A stretch of 64,000 nt of DNA from Boseongicola sp. (GCA_014075275.1 CP046179.1:2427932-2491931); one strand, 5' to 3'; positions 1 through 10,002 are shown, counted from the stretch's first letter. A program made the numbers and translations. The notes: a model not told the origin generated them from the letters alone.

Positions 1-1763
1 CCATCTTCCCAATCCAACTCGAGGTAATCCATCAACAGACGAGTTTGACCCTCCTGATCTTCAGTAAGTTGATCATAGTCAAACTCCAACACCCGACCTG
101 GAAGGATCTCATCCCAGTACCGCATCAAATCTTCATACATCCGATAGAATTTCGCAGTGGTGGCCAGATCAAATGAATACCCCAAGCGCACACGAGAGAA
201 ATATTGCCAGAAGTTTGACCAGCAAACCGCCCGGGAGTCCCGCTTCATCCGAACAATTTTCGCTTCCGGAAACGCCGCCGCAATCATAGGTATGTATCTG
301 AAGTTATGCGGCATCTTATCAGTCACGAAAGGTTTTCCCTCGGACCGAATTGCCAGTTTTTCCAAATACCTCGATCTCAGGTTTTCCAGCGCAGCTTCCG
401 ACACTTCGTCCGCCCCCGACGCCAGATTCTCCCCGATCATCGCGATATGAGAAAGCTCACCAGCAGCAGCAACTTCAGAATGCGAAGAGATGATCTGTTC
501 CACTAGCGTCGTGCCCGATCTCGGCATGCCGACAATAAAGATTGGCATCAAGTCGGTTTCACCACGCACACTATAACTCACTAACTTTGCAGCGGTTTTC
601 TTCAGTTTTTCGAAGGTCTCTTCATCATCGCGAATATCGTATCCCAACCGCTCCTGCATGATAGCGTTGCCCTGACGAATAAACTCAAACGACCGTTCGT
701 ATTCGCTAAGATCACGATAGACCTTAGCAAGAGCAAACAACATTTCTTCGCGCTCGATTAAGTTCACTCTTGTGCCAAGTGATTCCAAGTAATCTTCCAT
801 GGCATTGAGATCGTCGTCCGCTTCACGGAACTTTTTTACCGAACTTAATTGCCTGAACGCCTCACCAACTTTGCCACCCCTACTTATTACGATGCGAAAA
901 CACGCTTCCGCCGCGTCCAGATTTCTTTGGGCTACATAGACCTTTCCAAGCATCAGTTTTGCGAAAATGCTATCAGGATGAGACTTGATGATCGGTAACA
1001 GAGCTGCTTCGGCGCTTTCTGGGTCATTGATGTTCAGATAAGTTTCGGCCTTACCAGCGCCAGCCTGCGTATTCTGTGGATCTATTTTCAGAACCCTTTC
1101 AGTTGCCTCAATCGCCTCGTCGAAATTTTCATTCCGACGCAACGCATTCGCCAAACCAATCATGGCGTCGACGAAATCTGGCTTTAGCCGAAGTGCATTC
1201 TTGTATGAAGCAATCGCCTCTTCAAATTTTGAAAGCTCGTTCAGAATATTACCAAGCGTAAAGTACGGAAGCGCATAGTTCGGTCGCAGCGAGATCGCAG
1301 CTTTCAAACTCTTGGCAGCCTCATCAAACTGTTGCGATGCATGAAGGGCATTACCTAGGTTCAAATGTGCTTCCGCAGCATTCGGATTGACTGAAGTCAC
1401 CTTGCGCATGGCTTCAATGGCAGCTTCTGTTTCGCCAATCGCGTTGTTGAAAACACCCATAAAATTCCAAAGATGGGCCGAATTCGGATAAACTTTCAAC
1501 TGCCGCTTGGTCTGCGTCATCGCTCCAGATACATCTCCGGCCTTGAACATCTCACCAATTTTGCGAACGATTTGTTCTGTTGGCTCATTGGCAAATGACG
1601 AAGATTGCACTGCCCCCAATTTGCTCAGCGCCTTTTTCGCCTTGGTATGATTTGGGCGGGCGCTCAGAACTGCCTGATATAATCTTCGTGCCTCGACGTG
1701 ATCACCCGACTTCACAAGTGCATCGGCTTTTTTCAGAGCAGCAGGCAAGCTCAACTTTGACAT
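1..1763 (-). CDS. TPR-repeat sulfotransferase family protein (3' end outside window)
   Basis: The frame is open from an ATG at 1763 to the window edge, giving about 587 residues without a stop. Roughly residues 1-360 are tetratricopeptide helices with repeated phrases such as AEAHLNLGNALHA and YALPYFTLGNIL. From about residue 400 a sulfotransferase domain begins: the PAPS 5'-phosphosulfate loop GMPRSGTTLVEQ lies near residue 412 and a 3'-phosphate segment RDSRAVCWSNF near 510. Proteins of this type in marine alphaproteobacteria probably transfer sulfate to a peptide or carbohydrate acceptor, but the acceptor cannot be read from the sequence. The TPR part is probably for protein binding. It is divergent from the acyl-CoA dehydrogenase gene. 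The C-terminus is missing only because the window ends. Confidence 0.88.
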   Translation of the reverse strand, partial: MSKLSLPAALKKADALVKSGDHVEARRLYQAVLSARPNHTKAKKALSKLGAVQSSSFANEPTEQIVRKIGEMFKAGDVSGAMTQTKRQLKVYPNSAHLWNFMGVFNNAIGETEAAIEAMRKVTSVNPNAAEAHLNLGNALHASQQFDEAAKSLKAAISLRPNYALPYFTLGNILNELSKFEEAIASYKNALRLKPDFVDAMIGLANALRRNENFDEAIEATERVLKIDPQNTQAGAGKAETYLNINDPESAEAALLPIIKSHPDSIFAKLMLGKVYVAQRNLDAAEACFRIVISRGGKVGEAFRQLSSVKKFREADDDLNAMEDYLESLGTRVNLIEREEMLFALAKVYRDLSEYERSFEFIRQGNAIMQERLGYDIRDDEETFEKLKKTAAKLVSYSVRGETDLMPIFIVGMPRSGTTLVEQIISSHSEVAAAGELSHIAMIGENLASGADEVSEAALENLRSRYLEKLAIRSEGKPFVTDKMPHNFRYIPMIAAAFPEAKIVRMKRDSRAVCWSNFWQYFSRVRLGYSFDLATTAKFYRMYEDLMRYWDEILPGRVLEFDYDQLTEDQEGQTRLLMDYLELDWED

Positions 1764-2084
1764 AGGATCTTCCCGGTCTCAAAATATCGAATACAACGAT
1801 CCATGGAATATCTTATGTCACCCCTGGCTTCCACACGGTCAGCTCAACTCGACGATCCATCGGCGAATTACCTAACACAACCTTTACCGACCGTTCGTTG
1901 GCACCGACGTAATACCGACGCAATACAGATAGTCCCAAAGTGCCTATTTTGCAGCGTGTGAACCAATTTCAATTCCAGGACAGCCGAACGATAGTCGCGA
2001 CACATTTGTGCGTTACAGTATCATATTACGAAATCTTCTTGCGTCCGAACTTCCACGCTACTATCACTGTGCAAGTGCAGAAAA
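1764..2084. other. intergenic region between divergent genes
   Basis: About 320 bases separate the sulfotransferase gene (minus) from the acyl-CoA dehydrogenase gene (plus). It must carry both promoters. I see no convincing small gene, hairpin terminator or perfect operator palindrome in it. Confidence 0.5.
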
Positions 2085-3779
2085 ATGGATACCGCAATGC
2101 CGCATGATGGGAACGCAACCGTGGAAACCTCTATTGTTTTAAACAACTTGCTGGATCTGACTGCCGAGTCATTGCCCGCGGCTGAGTCTCTATTGGCGCG
2201 CGCCCACGAAGTTGTTTCTGCTCAGGTCAAGGAAAACGGCAAAGTCAGTGCTGCTCTGACTGAAGCCCACCAAACCGCCGTCCATGGATATGCCTGGATG
2301 GCAACCTACGTTGAAGCACTCCGCCAGATGCAGTCATGGTCTAACCTTCTGTATTCTAATGGTAAATTCGGGGAACTTGAGCAACTTATTCACCAGATCG
2401 CATTCGGCGAATACCTCTGGCAGCTCAACGGAGGCATCCCCATCAGTCAGGGCGAGATCATCCGACCTCAGGACCTGGGACTGACGCAGGATGACCAGCG
2501 GCATATGATGGTGCCTGCGGTCATGTCATTGACTCAAAACGGAAATACTCAAGCAGCCCGCATGCGCCTTGTCGAACTCATGCAAGAGCGCACTGCCGAC
2601 ATCACCTTTGGCGCGACCGGTCTTGACGACGAATTGGAGATGATCCGCGAGCAGTTCCGCCGGTTCACAATAGACCGAGTAGACCCACATGCGCACGGTT
2701 GGCACTTGAAAGATGAGCTCATCCCCATGGAAGTCATTGAAGAGATGGCTGAAATGGGCGTCTTCGGTCTGACGATCCCAGAAGAATTCGGTGGTTTCGG
2801 GCTGTCGAAGGCCTCCATGTGCGTGGTTTCTGAAGAGCTATCTCGTGGCTACATCGGCGTCGGATCCCTTGGCACTCGGTCCGAAATCGCGGCCGAACTA
2901 ATCCTTTGTGGCGGCACGGAAGAGCAAAAAAATCAATGGCTTCCGGCAATTGCGTCGGGCGAAATACTTCCCACTGCGGTTTTCACCGAACCTAACACCG
3001 GCTCTGACTTGGGAAGTTTGCACACCCGCGCCGCCAAGTCGGGCGAAGATTGGACCATAACAGGCAATAAAACATGGATCACTCACGCTGCGCGAACCCA
3101 TGTCATGACACTGCTCGCCCGCACTGATCCAAACACAACCGACTACCGGGGGCTGTCTATGTTCCTTGCAGAAAAGGCCCCGGGAACGGAAGAGAATCCC
3201 TTTCCAACCAACGGGATGACGGGTGGCGAGATTGGCGTTCTGGGTTACCGCGGCATGAAGGAATACGAGCTGGGCTTCGATGGGTTTCAGGTCAAAGGAG
3301 CTAACTTGTTGGGTGGTATCGAAGGACAAGGCTTCAAACAACTCATGCAGACCTTCGAAAGTGCAAGGATCCAAACCGCTGCCCGCGCCATTGGAGTGGC
3401 CCAGTCGGCACTAGACGTTGGGCTTCAGTATGCGCAGGACCGCAAGCAGTTCGGCAAGTCATTGATTTCATTCCCAAGAGTAGCGTCAAAACTGGCAATG
3501 ATGGCGGTCGAGATAATGGTATCCCGTCAACTTACTTACTTTTCAGCGCGCGAAAAAGACGACGATCGACGCTGCGATTTGGAGGCTGGCATGGCCAAAC
3601 TTTTGGGTGCCCGCGTTGCGTGGGCAGCCGCTGACAATGCGTTGCAAATTCACGGCGGAAATGGATTTGCCCAGGAATATGCGATCAGCCGCATTCTGTG
3701 TGACGCTCGTATCCTGAACATTTTCGAGGGCGCCGCCGAAATTCAAGCACAAGTTATTGCGCGCCGTCTGCTATCCTAG
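2085..3779 (+). CDS. mcd: acyl-CoA dehydrogenase, probable (2S)-methylsuccinyl-CoA dehydrogenase
   Basis: This 564-residue flavoprotein is much longer than ordinary acyl-CoA dehydrogenases (about 380-400). It has an extra N-terminal helical segment of about 170 residues, as known for methylsuccinyl-CoA dehydrogenase of the ethylmalonyl-CoA pathway, which oxidises (2S)-methylsuccinyl-CoA to mesaconyl-CoA during acetyl-CoA assimilation. The dehydrogenase body runs from about residue 195: [11 protein letters not shown] and [12 protein letters not shown] are FAD and substrate-binding stretches, and IHGGNGF is near the C-terminus. Glu548 in [10 protein letters not shown] is the expected catalytic base. 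The assignment to Mcd rather than another long ACAD rests on length and remembered family similarity. ATG at 2085 is used; ATG at 2097 is an alternative. The 3' end overlaps convergent recO by 26 bases. Confidence 0.8.
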   Translation: MDTAMPHDGNATVETSIVLNNLLDLTAESLPAAESLLARAHEVVSAQVKENGKVSAALTEAHQTAVHGYAWMATYVEALRQMQSWSNLLYSNGKFGELEQLIHQIAFGEYLWQLNGGIPISQGEIIRPQDLGLTQDDQRHMMVPAVMSLTQNGNTQAARMRLVELMQERTADITFGATGLDDELEMIREQFRRFTIDRVDPHAHGWHLKDELIPMEVIEEMAEMGVFGLTIPEEFGGFGLSKASMCVVSEELSRGYIGVGSLGTRSEIAAELILCGGTEEQKNQWLPAIASGEILPTAVFTEPNTGSDLGSLHTRAAKSGEDWTITGNKTWITHAARTHVMTLLARTDPNTTDYRGLSMFLAEKAPGTEENPFPTNGMTGGEIGVLGYRGMKEYELGFDGFQVKGANLLGGIEGQGFKQLMQTFESARIQTAARAIGVAQSALDVGLQYAQDRKQFGKSLISFPRVASKLAMMAVEIMVSRQLTYFSAREKDDDRRCDLEAGMAKLLGARVAWAAADNALQIHGGNGFAQEYAISRILCDARILNIFEGAAEIQAQVIARRLLS

Positions 3780-4500
3780 ACCCGCGCGAAAGTATGTCCA
3801 GAAACCGTTGACGAGCTTCCGGCAACGGTTTGTCCCCGACGGACAAGGCAAGACGATGCCTTAGAAAATATCCAGTGGTTTCAAGACCCTGAAGCACATC
3901 CAATATGCTACCTTTGCTTTCCCCCACCAATGCGGGCGACAATGGCAGCATTCGATCTGCCCATTCGCCCGCCCCATTGGACGAAACGGCACGCCCAGTT
4001 TTGGGGGATACGTAGACAAGATTGTGACTGGAGCCAGTTACAGCACAGCGACCCAAATCTAACCCAAATCCAAGGTCCTCCAACAGTGCCAACTCCCACC
4101 GCAGATAAGCGAGATGCCAGACCGGTCCTTCGCCAATCATGTCCAGTAATGCCATAGTCCGCTTATAAAGCGACGCGTGTTGTTCTCGTTCAGGCAAGGC
4201 AAAAGACAGCAAAGCCGTGACCGCGTTCAAAGCCGCCAGCGTCTCGCGTCCCGCCATCAACTGAGCTGCGCGACTGCGTACCGGTTCAACCGAGAATGCG
4301 CCCAAATGTTCTTCCAACCGTGCTCGCCAAGCCACTGCAATCTGTGCGCCCGGCTGCAAAACAGGTGCCAGTTTACGCCCGGCACCACCGCGCACGACAC
4401 CAGCATGGCGGCCTTTGAATTCCGTGAAAACTTCTATGATTGCGGCGTTTTCGCCATGACGCCGCACAGCCAGCAAAACGCCTTCGTCCCGCCAATCCAT
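3754..4500 (-). CDS. recO: DNA repair protein RecO
   Basis: A 248-residue protein matching RecO in length and layout. The N-terminal OB-fold begins with [24 protein letters not shown], and the helical C-terminal part contains [25 protein letters not shown], the usual RecO stretch around the zinc-binding area (here only one clear Cys, as in many alphaproteobacteria). RecO works with RecF and RecR to load RecA on SSB-coated gaps. It is the last gene of the minus-strand cluster lepB-rnc-era-DUF1491-recO. Its last 26 bases overlap the end of the convergent mcd gene. Confidence 0.93.
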   Translation of the reverse strand: MDWRDEGVLLAVRRHGENAAIIEVFTEFKGRHAGVVRGGAGRKLAPVLQPGAQIAVAWRARLEEHLGAFSVEPVRSRAAQLMAGRETLAALNAVTALLSFALPEREQHASLYKRTMALLDMIGEGPVWHLAYLRWELALLEDLGFGLDLGRCAVTGSSHNLVYVSPKTGRAVSSNGAGEWADRMLPLSPALVGESKGSILDVLQGLETTGYFLRHRLALSVGDKPLPEARQRFLDILSRGSRIADGAQ

Positions 4501-4548
4501 GCCTATTTATCCATCCGCATCAGGCACAACACCAGCCCAAATCGACGG

Positions 4549-4881
4549 TCACTCCAAGCCAGGCTCGTCCAATAGATGCCTTCCGCCTTTGTCTTCAATC
4601 TCGATGACCCAGACATCCGGATCGAAAGAACGTTGTTTTGAAAGACTTTGGTCGACTTCCACCTCAGAACCTTCGGCCAAAACAACCCAACAACGTTCAC
4701 CAGACATCAGATCAAAGGACCGTTGATAACAAGCAGCGTTACCATCCAATGTGTTCAGTTTTATGAGCACCGCACCAGCCGTGTGATCCCCTTTTGCCAC
4801 TACAAACACTGGAATGTCTGCCAACCGACACCGTGTCAGATAGGCGGCAATCCAAACTTCTGTGGTCAAGCGGGCAGACAC
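4549..4881 (-). CDS. DUF1491 family protein
   Basis: A 110-residue conserved alphaproteobacterial protein of unknown function starting at GTG 4881, with an AGAAGG-type ribosome site upstream. It begins SARLTTEVWIAAYLTRC and includes VFVVAKGDHTAGAVLIKLN and a GERCWVVL strand, the usual DUF1491 pattern. It sits 18 bases after era and 48 bases before recO, its normal position in Rhodobacteraceae. That linkage suggests, without proving, a role near ribosome maturation or DNA repair. Confidence 0.85.
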   Translation of the reverse strand: MSARLTTEVWIAAYLTRCRLADIPVFVVAKGDHTAGAVLIKLNTLDGNAACYQRSFDLMSGERCWVVLAEGSEVEVDQSLSKQRSFDPDVWVIEIEDKGGRHLLDEPGLE

Positions 4882-4899
4882 GGCCCAACCTTCTGTACG

Positions 4900-5805
4900 C
4901 TAACTGCCATCCGAAAAATCCAAGCCCATTTCCGAGTATCTTTCAGCTTCATCCAACCAGTTGGGGCGCACTTTGACGGTCATGAAAAGATGAACTTTTC
5001 GACCCAGAAACTCAGCAATCTCAGCACGCGCAGCTTGGCTGACCGCCTTTATGGTCTCGCCCTTTTTACCAAGTACGATCCCTTTGTGCCCGTCGCGAGC
5101 TACATAAATTATCTGATCAATCCGGGCCGTTCCATCGTCGCGTTCCTCCCAAGCCTCTGTTTCGACTGTCAATTGATACGGAAGTTCCTGATGCAGCCGC
5201 AACGTCAGTTTTTCACGGGTCATTTCGGCGGCAATCATGCGCAAGGGCAAGTCGGCTATCTGGTCTTCCGGATACAACCATGGGCTTTCCGGCATCTTGC
5301 CGGCTAACCACTTTCGCAGATCGTCCACGCCGTAACCTTTTTCGGCGGAAATCATAAACGTTTCCGAAAATTCCAGTCTCTCGTTCAGCTTTGCCGCCAA
5401 TCCAAGCAAAACTGATCGTTCGACCCGATCTATCTTGTTGATAGCCAGCGCAATGACAGAATCTTTTGAACGATCGGCCAATTTCTCGAGGATTTTTTCC
5501 ACGCCCGGCGTCAATCCGCGATGCGCCTCGATCATCAGAACTACAACGTCTGCGTCCGCTGCGCCGCTCCATGCTGCTGCGACCATGGCGCGGTCAAGTC
5601 GGCGGCGCGGGCCGAATATGCCAGGTGTATCCACAAAGACAATTTGACTATCGCCCTCGATAGCCACACCCCGAATCCGCGCGCGAGTCGTTTGAACCTT
5701 GTGGGTCACGATCGAGACTTTTGCGCCAACCATGCGGTTGAGCAGGGTCGATTTTCCGGCATTGGGCTCGCCGATAAGGGCGGCAAAACCAGCACGAGTG
5801 GTCAT
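4900..5805 (-). CDS. era: GTPase Era
   Basis: Era binds the 3' end of 16S rRNA and helps 30S assembly. The G1 loop GEPNAGKST, G3 DTPG and G4 NKID are present, followed by a C-terminal KH domain with the GKKGETIK turn. The start is placed at the inner ATG (5805) because GGAG lies six bases before it and overlaps the outer ATG at 5817; this gives 301 residues, the usual Era length. It follows rnc in the same operon, so an rRNA-processing nuclease and an rRNA-assembly GTPase are co-expressed. Confidence 0.96.
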   Translation of the reverse strand: MTTRAGFAALIGEPNAGKSTLLNRMVGAKVSIVTHKVQTTRARIRGVAIEGDSQIVFVDTPGIFGPRRRLDRAMVAAAWSGAADADVVVLMIEAHRGLTPGVEKILEKLADRSKDSVIALAINKIDRVERSVLLGLAAKLNERLEFSETFMISAEKGYGVDDLRKWLAGKMPESPWLYPEDQIADLPLRMIAAEMTREKLTLRLHQELPYQLTVETEAWEERDDGTARIDQIIYVARDGHKGIVLGKKGETIKAVSQAARAEIAEFLGRKVHLFMTVKVRPNWLDEAERYSEMGLDFSDGS

Positions 5806-5875
5806 TGGGATCTCCATAACTAGATCGTTGTCGCCTTAATGGACCGCAAGACACTACACCAGCACAGAATGCGCC

Positions 5876-6556
5876 TTATTCGGCAAGTGTTGATAGCAGT
5901 TTCGCCGCCGCCGCCTGTTCGGCAGATCGCTTTGACGGAGCTTCGGCATCGGCAGATCCACCGTCGGCAAGTCTCACCTCAACGGTAAATGTTAGCGCAT
6001 GATCGGGGCCGCGCCGAGACAATTCTTTGTAGATAGGCGGGTGCTGCCCACGAGCTTGCGCCCATTCTTGTAGCGCGGTCTTTGCATCGCGAGCGTCTTC
6101 CTTCACGGTCGAGATGCGTTCGCCCCACAAACGCCGCACAACGTCACGCGCCGCGTCATATCCAGCGTCCATGTAAACCGCTGCGATCACTGCCTCCATG
6201 GCATCACCCAGCAATGCTTCTTTGCGACGCCCACCAGACAACATTTCCGAGCGTCCCAGTTTCAAAACCATTCCTATGTCAATTTCACGTGCAACTGCGG
6301 CGCAGGTTTCTTTGCGAACCAACGCGTTGAACCTTGGCGCCAGCAGCCCTTCTGACGCGCCGGGATCGTGCTCAAGCAATGCTTCGGCAATAACCAAACC
6401 CAAAACCCTATCGCCTAAGAATTCTTGGCGCTGATTGTCGGGTCGGGTTTCGCTTGCAATAGAGGCATGCGTTACGGCGCGGATGAGTAACTCTGGTCGC
6501 GCGAACTGGTGGCCTAGCCGCTTGGCCAGGTCAGACAGATCGGCGCCGAACTGCAC
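5876..6556 (-). CDS. rnc: ribonuclease III
   Basis: A 226-residue RNase III. The catalytic signature [19 protein letters not shown] is at about residues 42-60, with the second acidic cluster in [22 protein letters not shown]-terminal double-stranded RNA-binding domain ends with [13 protein letters not shown]. The enzyme cuts double-stranded precursors of rRNA and other structured RNA. Translation starts at GTG 6556, whose first base overlaps the TAG stop of lepB, so the two are probably translationally coupled. Confidence 0.96.
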   Translation of the reverse strand: MQFGADLSDLAKRLGHQFARPELLIRAVTHASIASETRPDNQRQEFLGDRVLGLVIAEALLEHDPGASEGLLAPRFNALVRKETCAAVAREIDIGMVLKLGRSEMLSGGRRKEALLGDAMEAVIAAVYMDAGYDAARDVVRRLWGERISTVKEDARDAKTALQEWAQARGQHPPIYKELSRRGPDHALTFTVEVRLADGGSADAEAPSKRSAEQAAAAKLLSTLAE

Positions 6557-7341
6557 TATCGAATTGCCTTAAAAAAGCGATCAGAACGCCAAGTCCAAAC
6601 AAAGAAAAGCGAACGCCCAGCCGAAGAAAACATGACGCGATCAGCCCGCCCAATCAGATTTTCCAGCGGAACCAAACCAACCCCATTTGGCTGCGAAAAT
6701 CTGCTGTCGACGGAGTTGTCCCGATTGTCGCCCATGAAAAAGAAATGCCCCTCGGGGACCCGAAACACACCAGTGTTGTCTACACGAGAAGAGCCAGAGC
6801 TCAGAACCGAGTGCTGGCGACCATCTGGCAATGTCTCGATATACTTTTCTTTGGTGCAATCTGCTCCGGGAAGCGGCCTACGTTCGATGCAAGCTGGTAA
6901 ATTTCCCAGAGGGCCCTGATTGGAATAGGGCTCGATGAAGTTTCCATCGGCCACGAGAGGCGCTGCCGCACCATTGATATGAAGAACACCCGACCGCATT
7001 TGAACGGTGTCGCCCGGCAGTCCAACTACCCTCTTGATGAAATCCTGACCATTCACCGGATGCCGGAAAACGACGACATCCCCGCGCTCAGGTTCGTCGC
7101 TCAACACACGACCATCGAAGGGGCACATCGAAAATGGACAGGAATACTGTGAATAGCCGTACGCCATCTTGTTGACGAAGAGGAAATCACCAATCAGCAA
7201 AGTGTCTTTCATAGACCCAGACGGAATCCAGAACGGCTGAAAAAACAGTGTGCGAACAAAGCCCGCGATCAGCAACGCATAGACAATCGTTTTGATGGTC
7301 TCCACGACACCATCCATCATCGTGCTGGTCTGATCACTCAT
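6556..7341 (-). CDS. lepB: signal peptidase I
   Basis: A 261-residue membrane protease that removes signal peptides at the periplasmic face. An N-terminal membrane helix (about residues 17-34) is followed by the box with catalytic Ser43 ([10 protein letters not shown]) and general-base Lys103 ([12 protein letters not shown]). Box E is [17 protein letters not shown]. The start at ATG 7341 is preferred to a longer open frame from 7443 because AGGCAGGA lies just upstream, and the longer version would overlap acpS and add a non-conserved basic tail. A four-Cys insertion-like loop ([10 protein letters not shown]) follows the first box. Confidence 0.95.
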   Translation of the reverse strand: MSDQTSTMMDGVVETIKTIVYALLIAGFVRTLFFQPFWIPSGSMKDTLLIGDFLFVNKMAYGYSQYSCPFSMCPFDGRVLSDEPERGDVVVFRHPVNGQDFIKRVVGLPGDTVQMRSGVLHINGAAAPLVADGNFIEPYSNQGPLGNLPACIERRPLPGADCTKEKYIETLPDGRQHSVLSSGSSRVDNTGVFRVPEGHFFFMGDNRDNSVDSRFSQPNGVGLVPLENLIGRADRVMFSSAGRSLFFVWTWRSDRFFKAIR

Positions 7342-7411
7342 CAATTGTCCTGCCTGTATTGGTCGGGGTGTTCTGGTGTGTGCATGGGTGCGAGTCAAGC
7401 TGACCGGTGGG

Positions 7412-7840
7412 TCACTTCTTTGTAACGCCACCAGTCGTTGCATCTATAGGACGCGCCTCGATGACGACAAAGGCCTGCGCCCATGGATGATCATCCGTCA
7501 AAGTCACGTGAATTATGGCCTCGTGCCCCTTTGGCGTCATTTCCTTTAGCCGTTCGGCAGCCCATCCGGTGACATGCATGACCGGCTGGCCGGAACGAAG
7601 ATTTGAAACAGACATGTCCTTCCACGCAATGCCCATACGCAATCCCGTCCCAAGTGCTTTGGAGCATGCTTCCTTCGCCGCCCAACGCTTTGCATATGTT
7701 CCAGGGGTATCCTTGCGCCGCTCAGCTTTGCGCTGTTCAACCTCGGTAAACACACGATTGCGAAATCGATCGCCGAACCGCTCTAGCGTGCCTTCGATGC
7801 GCTCAATGTTGCACAAATCTGTTCCGACGCCGAGGATCAT
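7412..7840 (-). CDS. acpS: holo-[acyl-carrier-protein] synthase
   Basis: AcpS transfers 4'-phosphopantetheine from CoA to acyl carrier protein. The start is ATG 7840, giving 142 residues beginning [15 protein letters not shown]; the Mg2+-binding Asp is in GTDLC and the second motif is [17 protein letters not shown] longer frame reaching 7912 adds 24 residues that do not belong to the family. The gene is part of the minus-strand cluster with lepB and rnc. In many relatives pdxJ lies directly upstream; here three plus-strand genes intervene. Confidence 0.94.
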   Translation of the reverse strand: MILGVGTDLCNIERIEGTLERFGDRFRNRVFTEVEQRKAERRKDTPGTYAKRWAAKEACSKALGTGLRMGIAWKDMSVSNLRSGQPVMHVTGWAAERLKEMTPKGHEAIIHVTLTDDHPWAQAFVVIEARPIDATTGGVTKK

Positions 7841-7932
7841 AGCTGTCCATTTGTTTTGGCCATGACCCATATGGATGCCGACGCGAAGACAACGCAAGGA
7901 TTTGGAAACCAAGTTCCCTTAAATCTGATCAC

Positions 7933-8460
7933 ATGTGGCGATTTTTCGTGACCTTCTTTGCATTGGGTGGCTGTGGCGGGCTGGCCTGGAATGCGACACT
8001 TGCCAATCACCCGCAGGTTCGCGCCGACATGTTGGACAGCGTCAAGCCTGGAGTTACCACCGAAATCACCCACACGTCTCGTTGGGGAAATCCAACCCAG
8101 AAAATTCGCGAAGGTGCACAAACAAGATTCATTTACCGCGATATGTCGAACCCGCCCGAGTACCGGTTTCCGCAGTTTGGCGACAGTTCGCGATACGTTG
8201 TTGTGATTTTTCAATATGGCATTGCTGTATCGGCTTACTCATCGGACAACGAAGGGTGTCGAGGCACGTTTGCACCACGCCCCCCAGGTGCTGGCTTCGA
8301 AAATCCCACGACAATTCACCCAGTTAATTGCGGTCGCTTGGATGCAAATCAGTCAACAAATACCGCAGCGCCCAATCCATTTTTCGGCATCACTGAAGCA
8401 GACAGCATCAGCCTGACAGCCGATGACTTCCCGTCCGATACACTTGGTGGAAAACTGTAG
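7933..8460 (+). CDS. hypothetical protein with possible lipobox
   Basis: A 175-residue protein that I do not recognise. The N-terminus MWRFFVTFFALGGC resembles a short lipoprotein signal with Cys14, although the lipobox LGGC is not the best form. The part after it has a segment DMLDSVKPGVTTEITHTSRW and alternating strands (RYVVVIFQYGIAV) that recall small outer-membrane assembly lipoproteins of the BamE/SmpA type, but this is only an impression. Two Cys in the C-terminal part (EGCRG, VNCGR) could form a periplasmic disulfide. It is divergent from acpS and stands alone. Confidence 0.6.
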   Translation: MWRFFVTFFALGGCGGLAWNATLANHPQVRADMLDSVKPGVTTEITHTSRWGNPTQKIREGAQTRFIYRDMSNPPEYRFPQFGDSSRYVVVIFQYGIAVSAYSSDNEGCRGTFAPRPPGAGFENPTTIHPVNCGRLDANQSTNTAAPNPFFGITEADSISLTADDFPSDTLGGKL

Positions 8461-8570
8461 ATACGCTGGATATACTCTTCTTGAGGCGGCCTATTATTAA
8501 CAAATTGGGCGAGATTGCCACATTTCCGACATTCTCTTGCCTGAATCATTTTTTATAAAAGTTTCCGTAG

Positions 8571-8593
8571 TTTGTTTTGTATCGAGTAACCGG
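8571..8593 (+). repeat. leader repeat, copy A
   Basis: TTGTTTTGTA followed by three variable bases and AGTAACCG occurs just before the first of two tiny genes, and again about 317 bases downstream before the second. It ends about a dozen bases before the ATG at 8605. Confidence 0.55.
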
Positions 8594-8604
8594 TGGTAGT
8601 AGCC

Positions 8605-8811
8605 ATGAATATTCCCCTAGCCTATATCCTGTACGCTGTTCCCTTCATTGTGGCTGCGTATGTGCTTGTAAGAGCCAAATTCGCAAAGCCTGTTGAACAG
8701 GTGGAAGACGAACCTGTCGTTGAAAAACCGCTCATTGATCCTGAAGAAGCGTGGATCAAAGAAGTTCGCAGCCGTCCGATTCACCGCGAATACGTCTCTT
8801 ACGGAGTTTGA
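8605..8811 (+). CDS. small single-pass membrane protein
   Basis: A 68-residue protein from ATG 8605 (an in-frame GTG at 8593 would add four residues). Residues about 3-22 form one hydrophobic helix (IPLAYILYAVPFIVAAYVLV), followed by a basic turn and an acidic linker (EQVEDEPVVEKP) and a charged C-terminus ending HREYVSYGV. I do not recognise a family. No strong ribosome site is seen, but the upstream motif is shared with the next small gene. Confidence 0.55.
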   Translation: MNIPLAYILYAVPFIVAAYVLVRAKFAKPVEQVEDEPVVEKPLIDPEEAWIKEVRSRPIHREYVSYGV

Positions 8812-8835
8812 ACAGAACGCTTAAAGCGCCTGTTC
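8810..8835. other. imperfect hairpin after small gene
   Basis: GAACAG at 8810-8815 pairs with CTGTTC at 8830-8835, and inside it CGCTT pairs with AAGCG around a single A, with a small internal loop. The hairpin begins on the last two bases of the small gene's stop codon. There is no T tract, so it may be an RNA-stability or regulatory element rather than an intrinsic terminator. Confidence 0.4.
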
Positions 8836-8887
8836 CCGACTCGTAGTTCGCCTTTGTCGCCTTGGGCATTCCGCCCGTCCAAATCAG

Positions 8888-8910
8888 TGTTGTTTTGTAA
8901 CCAGTAACCG
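8888..8910 (+). repeat. leader repeat, copy B
   Basis: Second copy of the TTGTTTTGTA-NNN-AGTAACCG motif, ending 13 bases before the ATG at 8924. Confidence 0.55.
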
Positions 8911-8923
8911 AAAGTAACATACC

Positions 8924-9103
8924 ATGGAAATTCTCGTCCTCGCCCTGATCATTCTAATTGGTTCATTCTTTGGCTCAGCAATTTCGCTGGCACTTGGCAG
9001 CAAAAAGCCAGCACCGGCGCAATTCGATCCGCGCCTTGATGCGCGTTATTCCAATCTAGATTCTGAATACGAGAATTTTAGCGCTCTTCCAGCACCAGCC
9101 TAA
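8924..9103 (+). CDS. 59-residue small membrane protein
   Basis: A short open frame from ATG 8924 to TAA 9101-9103. It has one N-terminal membrane helix (about residues 3-24, LVLALIILIGSFFGSAISLAL) and a soluble tail with KKPAPAQFDPRLDARYSNL. The arrangement (helix, then charged tail) and the leader repeat match the gene just upstream, although the sequences are not obviously homologous. Too short for default gene callers. Function unknown. Confidence 0.5.
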   Translation: MEILVLALIILIGSFFGSAISLALGSKKPAPAQFDPRLDARYSNLDSEYENFSALPAPA

Positions 9104-9153
9104 GGAAATCCATTCACCGAACCACACGCGTCCGCCAAGTTGCGGGCGCGTCT

Positions 9154-9906
9154 TCAATTGATCCGCGAATTATCCATTATCTCGCGCATGGCAAGAATGG
9201 CGGGCTTCAGACCAAGAAAAATGGCCTCCCCTATTAAAAAGTGCCCAATATTTAGCTCGCGCACTTGAGGAAGCTCCGCCACAGGCGCAACTGTCTCATA
9301 GGTCAAACCGTGTCCGGCATGCACTTCTAGCCCCAGATCATGAGCAAATGCCGCCATATCACGAAGCCGACCCAACTCGTCGTCACGTTCGTCAAACCTG
9401 CCTTCCGCATGAGCGTCGCAGTAGGCACCGGTGTGAAGCTCGATTACCTCAGCGCCGATGCGATTGGCCGCTTCGATCTGCCGTCGATCCGCTGCAATAA
9501 AGATTGAGACCCGACATCCCGCATCTCGTAAAGGCGCGATAAAGTGTGCCAAACGGTTTTCTTCCCTGGCAACTTCAAGGCCGCCTTCCGTCGTCTTCTC
9601 TTCGCGTTTTTCTGGAACAAGACAGACGGCGTGCGGTTTATGGCGCAGAGCAATGGCCTGCATTTCGCTAGTCGCTGCCATCTCGAAATTCAATGGAACG
9701 GAAAGGACATCCATCAGACCGTCAATATCAGCATCGGAAATGTGCCGCCTATCCTCGCGTAGGTGAGCGGTGATTCCATCGGCTCCCGCTTCTTCAGCAA
9801 TCTTGGCGGCCCGCAAAGGGTCGGGATAATCGCCGCCACGGGCATTTCGCACTGTTGCAACATGATCAATATTCACGCCAAGTCTTAGATATTCATGAGA
9901 TTCCAC
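9154..9906 (-). CDS. pdxJ: pyridoxine 5'-phosphate synthase
   Basis: PdxJ condenses 1-deoxyxylulose 5-phosphate with 3-amino-2-oxopropyl phosphate to form pyridoxine 5'-phosphate. Family signatures are [17 protein letters not shown] near the N-terminus, [21 protein letters not shown] and [13 protein letters not shown] at 9906 is chosen because GGAGG sits five bases before it; the in-frame GTG at 9918 lies next to that site. This gives 250 residues, the usual size. Confidence 0.95.
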   Translation of the reverse strand: MESHEYLRLGVNIDHVATVRNARGGDYPDPLRAAKIAEEAGADGITAHLREDRRHISDADIDGLMDVLSVPLNFEMAATSEMQAIALRHKPHAVCLVPEKREEKTTEGGLEVAREENRLAHFIAPLRDAGCRVSIFIAADRRQIEAANRIGAEVIELHTGAYCDAHAEGRFDERDDELGRLRDMAAFAHDLGLEVHAGHGLTYETVAPVAELPQVRELNIGHFLIGEAIFLGLKPAILAMREIMDNSRIN

Positions 9907-10002
9907 GTCAACCTCCACCTCTGTTTGAGGCGACGTTAGCGAGTTTGGTGCGGGTGCAAAACCAAATTTTCAGTTGTTCGCTTCCGGCGCATAGTGGCCG
10001 GA

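Noticed and set aside
4648-5307. Plus-strand frame of 219 codons antisense to era and DUF1491
   Set aside because: It is a shadow of the well-supported minus-strand genes and has no recognisable domain.
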